Positions 36,101 through 45,100 of a stretch of DNA of 64,000 nt are shown one piece after another. Source of the stretch: Streptomyces sp. CB02056. Its GTDB lineage: Bacteria; Actinomycetota; Actinomycetes; Streptomycetales; Streptomycetaceae. The position numbers and the translations under genes were made by a program. Within the stretch, counting starts at the first letter, position 1, and each line of letters opens with the position of its first letter. Below the pieces are notes generated by a model. It was not told where the DNA came from. It made no database searches and worked only from the letters and a program-made list of their open reading frames with translations. Where the stretch lies: assembly GCF_001905545.1 (NCBI RefSeq), contig NZ_LIPD01000005.1, positions 124,001 to 188,000 on the forward strand, given 5' to 3'.

Positions 36101-39100
36101 GTAGGCGGCGCCGCTCTTGAGCACCGCGAGCAGTGCCACGGCGAGTTCGACGGTGCGGGGCAGCGCGAGCGCGACGAAGCGCTCGGGGCCGGCCCCGGCC
36201 GCGATCAGCAGCCGGGCCAGCCGGTTGGAGCGCTCGTCGAGCTCCCGGTAGGTCAGCTGCTCGTCGCCGGAGCGGACCGCCGGGGCGTCGGGGGTGCGGG
36301 CGGCCTGCCGGGCGAAGGCCTCGGGCAGGGTGCCGTCCGATGCCTCGGTGAACGCTCCCCCGAGGCGTGCCACCAGTGCGCGCCCCTCGGCCGGGTCCAG
36401 CAGCGGCAGCTCGCCCACCGGCCGGTCGAGGCCGGCCGCCATACCGGCGAGCAGGGTGCGCAGGCCCGCGCCGAGCCCCTCGACGGTGGCGGCGTCGAAG
36501 AGGGCCGGGTCGTGGTCCAGGCCGACCTCGATGGACTCGCCGGGCGCGACCACCACGCTGAGCGGGTAGCTGGTCGGCTCCAGCACCTGCTCGGTCTCCA
36601 CGCCGAGGCCGTGCCGGGTCAGCGACTGGGCGTCGAAGGGGTAGTTCTCGAAGACCACCAGGCTGTCGAACAGGGCGGTGCCGCCGGGCAGTTCGCTCCA
36701 GCCCTGGAGCTGGGCCAGCGAGACGGCGTCGTGCCGGCGCGCCTCGGACTGGTGGTCCTGGACCTCCCGCAGCAGCTCCCGCAGCGGGCGCCGGGGGTCG
36801 ATCCGCACCCGGGTGGGCAGGGCGTTGATGAACAGCCCCACCATCGAGGTGACGCCGGGGACTTCGGCGGGCCGGCCGGAGACGATGGTGCCGAACACCA
36901 CGTCGTCCCCGCCGCCGTAGCGGGAGAGCAGCAGCGCCCAGGCGCCCTGGAGCACGGTGTTGACGGTCAGCCCGGCCTGCCGGGCGGTGTCGCGCAGCCG
37001 CTCGGACAGCTCGGCGCCGAGGGCGACCCGCACCGAGGCCGAGGAGGAGGCGCGGTGGGCGCCGGCCGGGCGGCGGTCCCGGGGCAGTTCGGTGGGGGCG
37101 GGGAAGCCGGCCAGGGTGTCGCGCCAGTACCGCTCGGCCTCCGCCCCGTCCTGGCCGGCCAGCCAGCGCAGGTAGTCGGCGTAGGGCGCCCGTTCGGCCG
37201 GGGCGGGCCGGCGTCCGGCGGTCAGGGCGGCGTAGCGCTCGCACACCTCGTCGAAGACCTGGGCGGCGCTCCAGCCGTCGAGCAGCACGTGGTGGAAGGT
37301 CCACACCACCCGGACCCGGGTCGGCGTCAGCCGGATCAGGGCGAGGCGCAGCAGCGGCGCGCCGCCGAGGTCGATGCCCGCCGCCCGGTCCTCGGCGAGC
37401 AGCCGGGCGGTGTCCCGCTCGACCTGTTCGGCGGGGCGGCCGGTCCAGTCGTGGTGGGCGACCGGGACGGCGGCCCGGTGCTGGACGACCTGGAGCGGTT
37501 CGGCGCCGTCCTGCCAGCTGAGCCGGGTGCGCAGGATCGCGTTGGCGTCGGCGGTCCGCTGCCAGGCCTCGGCCAGCGCGTGCGGGTCGGTGACCCCGTC
37601 CAGCACCAGCTGGACCTGGTTGACGTAGGTGTCGCCGTCCGGGTCGAGCAGGCTGTGGAAGAGCATCCCGGCCTGCATCGGGGTCAGCGGGTAGACGTCG
37701 GCGACCGTTCGGCCGTCCCCGGCGATCCGGTCCACGGCCGCCTGGTCGAGCCGGGCGAGCGGGAAGTCGGCGGGGGTGCGGCCGCCCGCGCCGGGCTCGG
37801 CGCAGTGGGCGACGATCTCCTCCAGGGCGCCCCGCATGGCGTGGGCGAGCCCGGTGACGGTGTCGGCGCGGTGCCGGCCGGCGCTGTAGTACCAGCCGAT
37901 CTCCAGCTCGCCGTCCTCGACCCGGGCGACCACGTCCAGCAGGTGGGGGCGCTCGGTGCCGGGCGCCTCCGCGCCGCCGAGGCCGCCGGGGACGGCGCGG
38001 ACCAGGGCGGCGCCGTCGGCGGACCAGTCGAAGCGGCCCAGGTAGTTGAAGGCGACGCCGGGGGCGGGCGCGTCGGCGAGCGCCGCGTCCCCGGCGAGGT
38101 GGCGCAGCGCGCCGTACCCGAGGCCGCGGTCGGGCACCGCCCGCAGCTGCTCCTTGACGGCCTTCAGGGCGGTGCCCCAGTCCCCCGCCGGGACGTCGAG
38201 GGCGACGGGGAAGAGCGAGGTGAACCAGCCGACCGTGCGGGACAGGTCGAGGCCGTCGAACAGCCGGTCCTCGCGGCCGTGGCCCTCCAGGCCGACGGCG
38301 ACGGTGCCGCGCCCGGTCCAGTCGGCGAGCACCCGGCCGAGCGCGGTGAGCAGCACGTCGTCGATCCGGGTGCGGTAGACCGCGGGGACCTGGCGCAGCA
38401 GGGCGTCGGTGCGGTCGCGGTCCAGCCGGACGGTCACCTCGCGCAGGTCGGCGGCGGTGTTGGTACCGTCGCCGTCCACCGGCAGCGGGGTGGCGCAGGC
38501 CCGGGCGGCGGCCGCCCAGTGGTCCCGCTGCCCGTCGAAACCGCCGGCCGCGGTGTGCGCGGCCAGGCGGCGGGCCCACTCCCGGACGGAGCTGGTGCGG
38601 GCGGGCAGCCGCAGCGGGCGGCCCTCGACGGCCTGCCGGTAGGCGGTCTCCAGGTCCTCCAGCAGCACCCGCCAGGAGACGCCGTCGACCACCAGGTGGT
38701 GGACGGCCAGCAGCAGCCGGTCGGGGCGGTCCGCGTCGCCGCTGAACAGGCGGGCGGTGAGCAGCGGGCCGTCGGCCGGCCGGAAGGAGGCGTGGGCGGC
38801 CGCGGTCACCGCCTCCTCGGCGCCGTGGCCGTGGACCTCCAGCAGTTCGGGCGCGGCCTCCTCGGCGGGGGCGCAGTGCTGCCGCCAGGTGCCGTCCTCG
38901 GCGCGGGTGAAGCGGGAGCGCAGCGCGTCGTGGTGGGCCCACAGGGCGGCCAGGGCGCGGCGCAGGGCCCGGGGGTCGACGGCGCCGGGGGCCTCCACCA
39001 CCAGGGACTGGTCGAAGTGGTGGGCGTACGGCGGGTTCGGGTCGAGGAACCAGTGCTGGATCGGCGTCAGGCCGACCTCGCCGCCGACCGGTTCGGTGCC

Positions 39101-42100
39101 GGCGACGGTGACGGCGCTGCCGGCCGCTGCGGCCAGGGCGGCGACGGTGGGGTGCCGGAACAGGTCGCGCGGGGAGAGCCCGAGGCCGGCGGCGCGGGCC
39201 CGGGAGACCACCTGGATGCTCAGGATGGAGTCGCCGCCGAGCAGGAAGAAGTCGTCGTCCAGCCCGACCCGTTCGACCCCGAGCAGCTCGGCCCAGATCG
39301 CGGCGAGCAGCCGCTCGCGGTCGGTGCCGGGGGCGCGGTGGGGGCGGTCGCCGCCCGCCGCCGACCAGTCGGGGGCGGGCAGCCGGCGGCGGTCCACCTT
39401 GCCGTTGGCGGTGAGCGGGAGTTCGGGCAGCGTAACGAAGGCCGCGGGCAGCATGTAGTCGGGCAGGTCGGCGGCCAGGTGGGCGCGCAGCTCGGCGGCG
39501 GCGGGCGGCTCGGCGCCCTCGGCCGGCACCAGGTGGGCGGCGAGGCGCTTGCGTCCGGCGTCCTGGTGGAGCGAGACCACGGCCTCGGCGACGGCCGGGT
39601 GGGCGGTGAGCCGAGCCTCGATCTCGGCGGGTTCGATCCGGAAGCCGCGGATCTTGATCTGGTCGTCGGCGCGGCCGACGAAGTGCAGTTCGCCGTCCGC
39701 GCTCCACCGGACGGTGTCGCCGGTGCGGTACATCCGGGCGCCGGGCGGGCCGAAGGGGTCGGCGAGGTAGCGGGCGGCGGTCTCGCCGGGGCGGCCCGCG
39801 TAGCCGCGTGCGAGCCCGGCCCCGGCGATGTACAGCTCACCGGTGATGCCCGGCGGTTGGGGCTGGAGCGCGCCGTCCAGGACGTACACCCGGGTGTTGT
39901 CCAGCGGGCGGCCGATCGGCAGCGAGGCGGGCAGCTCGTCGCCCTCGCGGAAGGCCCGGCGGGTGGCGAAGGTGGTGGTCTCGGTCGGCCCGTAGCCGTC
40001 GACCACGGTGAGGCCGGGGCAGGCCGCCAGGACCTTGCGGACGGCGGCGCCGGGCACCGCCTCGCCGCCGGTCCACACCTCGCGGACGCCGCGCAGGCAG
40101 CCCGGGTCCTCCTGGGCGAGCAGCCGGAACAGCCCGGCCGTCAGCCACAGGCAGGTCACCCCCTGCTCGGTGACGGCGTGCCGGACGGCGGCGGCGTCCA
40201 GGTCCTCCGGCGGGGCGAGGACGGCGGTGCCGCCGCGCAGCAGCGGCACCCAGAGCTCGTAGGTGGCGGCGTCGAAGGCGTGCGGGGAGTGCACCAGCAC
40301 CCGGTCGTGGCCGGTGAAGGCGCGGTCCAGGGCGAGCGCGGCGACGTCCCGGCGGCGCACCGCGACGCCCTTGGGGGTGCCGGTGGAGCCCGAGGTGAAC
40401 ATCAGGTACTGGACGTTGTCGGGGTGGACGGCCGCCGGGGGCGCGGCCGGCACCCCGGTGCGGTCCGGCCGGTCGACGCGCAGCACCCGCTCGGCGGGGC
40501 GCAGCTCGGCGGCGGTCTCCGCCCAGCGGGCGTCGGTGAGCAGCAGCTCGGCGCCCGCCTCGGCCAGCATCCGGTGCAGCCGCTCGCGCGGCGCCCGGCC
40601 GTCCAGCGGCACGAAGACGCCGCCGGTGCGGACCAGCGCCAGCTGGGCGACGACCAGCTCGACGGAGCGCTCCATCAGCACCCCGACCGGCTGCTCCACC
40701 CGGACCGCGTGCGCGGCCAGGTGCCCGGCCAACTCGGCGGCCCGGGCGTCCAGTTCGCGGTAGGTGAGGCGCTGCTCGCCGGCCTCCAGGGCGACCGCCC
40801 CGGGGGTGCGGAGCACCTGCTCGGCGAACAGCTCGGCGATGTCGGCCGCGGGCTGCTCGGCGGCGGTGGCGTTCCAGTCGACCAGGACGCGGTGCCGCTC
40901 CTCGGCGGTCAGCAGCGGCAGCCGCGCGGGCGGGCGGTGGGCGCCGGCGGGCAGGCCGGTCAGCGCGGCGGTGAGCTGGCCGGCCAGCCGCCGCACGGTG
41001 GACTCGTCGAACAGCCGCGGGTCGTAGCAGAGCCGCAGGGACAGCTCCGGGCCGGGGTAGGCGAGCAGGGCGAGCGGGTAGTTGGTGGTCTCGATGCCGT
41101 CCAGGTCGCGCAGCCGCAGGCCGTGGGCGTCGGCCGCGTCCTCGTCGACCGGGTAGTTCTCGAAGACCACCAGGCTGTCGAACAGGCCGGTCTGTTCGGG
41201 CAGTCCGGTGCCGGCCCGCATCCGGGTGAGCGGGACGAAGCCGTACCGCCGGTCCTCGCTCTGCTCCCGCTGGAGGGCCTGGAGCCAGTCCAGCAGGGTG
41301 CCCTCGGCGGGCACCGTGGTGCGGGTCGGCAGGGTGGTGATGAACAGGCCGGTCATCGACTCGACGCCGGGCAGCTCGGGCGGGCGCCCGGAGGAGGTGG
41401 TGCCGTACACCACCTCGGCCCGCCCGGCCTGGCGGCCCAGCAGCACCGCCCAGGCGCCCTGGACCAGGGTGTTGAGGGTCAGCCCGGAGCCGCGCGCGAG
41501 GTCCTCCAGCGCCCTGGTCGCGGCGGCGGGCAGGGTGAACGGCACCGCCCGGGTGGACTCCGCGCGGTGGCTCTGCACCGGCTCGCGGTCGTACGGCAGC
41601 GGCGTCGCCTCCACCAGCCCGGCGAGGCGGGTGCGCCAGTGCCGTTCGGCCTCGGCGTGGTCGCGCCCGCCCAGCCAGGCCAGGTAGTCGCGGTAGGGCC
41701 GGCGCTCCGGCACGGTGCCGTACGGGACTTCCGCTCCGGGAGCGGCCAGGGCGGCGTGCACCGCGAAGACGTCCGAGAGCACCTGGAACAGGCTCCAGCC
41801 GTCCAGCACCAGGTGGTGGAACGACCAGAGCACCCGCACCCGGCTGTCCGAGAGGCGGATCAGCAGCAGCCGCTGGAGCGGGGCCCGCGCGAGGTCGAGG
41901 CCGCGGGCCCGGTCGCGGTCCAGCAGTTCGGCCAGCCGGGTGCGGCGCTCCTCCTCGGGCAGCGCGCGCCAGTCCAGGTGGCCGACCGGCACGGCCACCC
42001 GGCGGTGCACCACCAGCAGCGGCTCGGGCACCTCCTGCCAGCGGACGTGGGCGCGCAGCACCGCGGTGCGGTCGGTGACCCACTGCCAGGCCTCGGCGAG

Positions 42101-45100
42101 GCGGGCCGGGTGGGGCACCCCGTCGAGGACGAAGTCCAGCTGCTGGAAGTAGGCGCCGCTGTCCTCCTCGGCGAGGCCGTGGAAGAGCATGCCGGACTGG
42201 GTCGGGGTGAGCGGCAGGACGTCCTCCACCGCGCCCGGGTCGGCGCCGGTGATCAGGTCCACCGCCGGCTGGTCGAGCCGGGCCAGCGGGAAGTCGGACG
42301 GGGTGCGCCCGGCGGCGCCGGGGGTGGTCGCGTGGCGGGCGAGGTCGGCCAGCTCCTCGGCGAAGCGCCGGGCCAGCGTCTCGACGGTGGCACTGCCGTG
42401 GACGGCGGCGGAGTGGAACCAGGTGAACTCCAGCGCGTCGCCGTCCAGTCGGCCGACCACCTCCAGCGGGTGGGGGCGCTCGACCGCCGGGTCGGCGTCC
42501 AGCTCCAGCGGCCGGAAGGTGCCGCGGAACAGCCCGTCCGGGTCGTCCGGCAGGGCGATGCGGCCCAGGTAGTTGAAGCTGATCCGGGCGGCCGGCACCT
42601 CGGGCGCGGTGCCGGGGCGGCCGAGGTGGCGCAGCGCCTCGAAGCCGAGGCCGCGCCGGGGGACGGCACGCAGCTGCTCCTTGACCTGCTTGAGGACGGC
42701 GTCCCAGCCGGCCCCGGCGGGGACGGCCAGGGCGACGGGGTGGCGGGTGGTGAACCAGCCGACCGTACGGCCGAGGTCGAGGTCGGCGAACAGCTCCTCG
42801 CGCCCGTGGCCCTCGACGTCCACCACGACCCGCTCCAGCCCGCTCGCCCCGCACAGCGCCCGGCCCAGCGCGCTCAGCAGCACGTCGTTGGCCTGGGTGC
42901 GGTAGGTGTCGGGCAGGGTGCGCAGCAGGGCGGCGGTGTCGGCAGGGCTCAGCCGGACGGTGACGGAGCGTTCGGTGGCGTAGCTGTCGGGGCCGTCGAG
43001 CTCGGCGGGGAAGGGCTCGGCGGGGAACGGCTCGGCGGCGGGCTTCCCGGGCTCGTCGTCGGACTGCCCGGGCACGGCCCCGGCCCAGTACGCGGACTCG
43101 TCCTCGAAGCCGCCCCCGGCGGCGAAGGCGCTCAGCCGCTCGGCCCACTGCCGCAGCGGCGAGGACTTCGCCGGGAGGGCGGCCGCGCCGTCCCGGCCCT
43201 CGCGGCGGGCCCGGTACGCGGTGTCGAGGTCCTCCAGCAGGACCCGCCAGGAGACCCCGTCGACCACCAGGTGGTGGACGGCCAGGTGGAGGACCGGGGG
43301 CCGGCCCCCGGCGCGCTCGTGCAGGACGGCGCGCATCAGCGGGGCGCCGCCGGCCAGGTCGTACGGGCCGAAGTGCGGGGTGTCCTGCTCGGGGCCGGTG
43401 TGCCGGGCCAGGGTGGTGCGGGCCGTCGGCTCCTGGATCCGCCAGCGCACCGCGCCGGCGCCGTCCGGAGCGGTGAAGGCGGAGCGCAGCGCGTCGTGGT
43501 GGGCGACCAGGTCGTTCAGGGCCTCCTCCAGGGCCGCCCGGTCGAGGTCGCCGGGCAGCAGCAGGGAGACGGCCTGGGCGAAGTGGCCGGCCCGGCCGGC
43601 GGCCCGCTCGAACCACCAGCGCTGGATCGGGGTCAGCACGGCCTCCCCGGTGGCGGCCACCGGCGCGGGCGCGGCGGGCGCCTCGGCGTCCTCCGCGGCC
43701 AGGGCGAGCGCGGCGACCGTCTGGTGGCGGTAGAGGTCCCGGGAGGTCACCGCCAGTCCGGCCTGCCGGGAGCGGGCCACCACCTGGATGCCGAGGATGG
43801 AGTCGCCGCCGAGGTCGAAGAAGTTGTCGTCGGCGCCGACCCGCTCCAGCCGCAGCACCTCGGCCCAGATGCCGGCCAGCGCGCGTTCGGCGGGGGTCCG
43901 GGGGGCGACGTGGCGGGGGGCGGCCGCGGCGGGGGCGGGGGCCGGGTCGGTCTCCCCGCCGCGGGGCTTCGCCCGCTCCTCGACCCGGCCGAGGTGCTCC
44001 AGTCCGCCGTCGGCGGTCCACCGCACCAGCTCCCCAGTGCCGTACATCGCCTCCCCCGGCGCGCCGTACGGGTCGGGGACGAGCCGCTCGTCCGGCTGGT
44101 CCGGGAGGTAGCCCGCGAGGTACAACTCGCCGGGCACCCCGACGGGTTGGGGGCGCCGCGCGCGGTCGAGGACGTGGACCCGGCTCCACCCGGACGGCCG
44201 GGCCGGGTCGGTGCCCGGGAGCTCCCGCGGCGGCTTCCGGGAGGCGAGCAGCGCGCGCTGCTCCTCCTCGGGGATCATCGGCAGCTCGGCGAGGGTGCGC
44301 CGCGGCCCGTCCGCCATCCCGGCCAGCAGCCGGTGCAGGTGGGCGGCCAGCGCGGTCACCGTCCGCCGGTCGAACAGGTCGGTGTCGTACTCGACCGTCA
44401 GCGTGCAGCCGCCGTCGGCCTCGTCGGGGGTGAACTCCAGCACCAGGTCGAAGCGGGCGGCCGGGCGGGGCAGCGGGTGGTCGGTGAAGCGCAGCCCGCC
44501 GGCGGGCGCCGGGGCGGCGGGGGTCTGCTGGACGACGGCGACCTGGACCAGCGGGGTGCGGCTGGGGTCGCGGGGCGGGGCCAGTTCCTCGACCACCCGG
44601 TCGAAGGGCACCTCGGCGTGGGCGAAGGCGTCCAGCAGGGTGGTGCGCATGGACTCCACGAAGCGGTCGACGGTGGCCCGCTCGTCCACGTCGCCGCGCA
44701 GCACCACGGTGTTGACGAAGAAGCCGGTCACCTCCTCCAGCTCGCGCCGCTCCCGCCCGTTGACGACGGTGCCGAAGGCCACGTCCCGCTGGCCGGAGTG
44801 GCGCGAGAGCAGCAGCGCGGACGCCCCGGCGAACAGGGTGAACACGGTGGTGCCGCGGCCGGCGGCGAGGTGGCGCAGCCGGTCGACCAGCTCGGCCGGG
44901 AGGTGGTGGCGGTGCGCCGCGCCGTGGCCGGCGCGCTCGGCGGGCCGGGGGCGGTCGGTGGGCAGCCGCAGGGTGGGCAGGCCGGCCAGGGCGCGCTTCC
45001 AGTAGGCGAGTTCGGGGGCGTGGTCGGCCGGGCGGTGCTGCTCCCAGTGGGCGTAGTCGGGGTACTGGAGGGCGGGGGCGGGCAGGCCGTCGGGTTCGCC

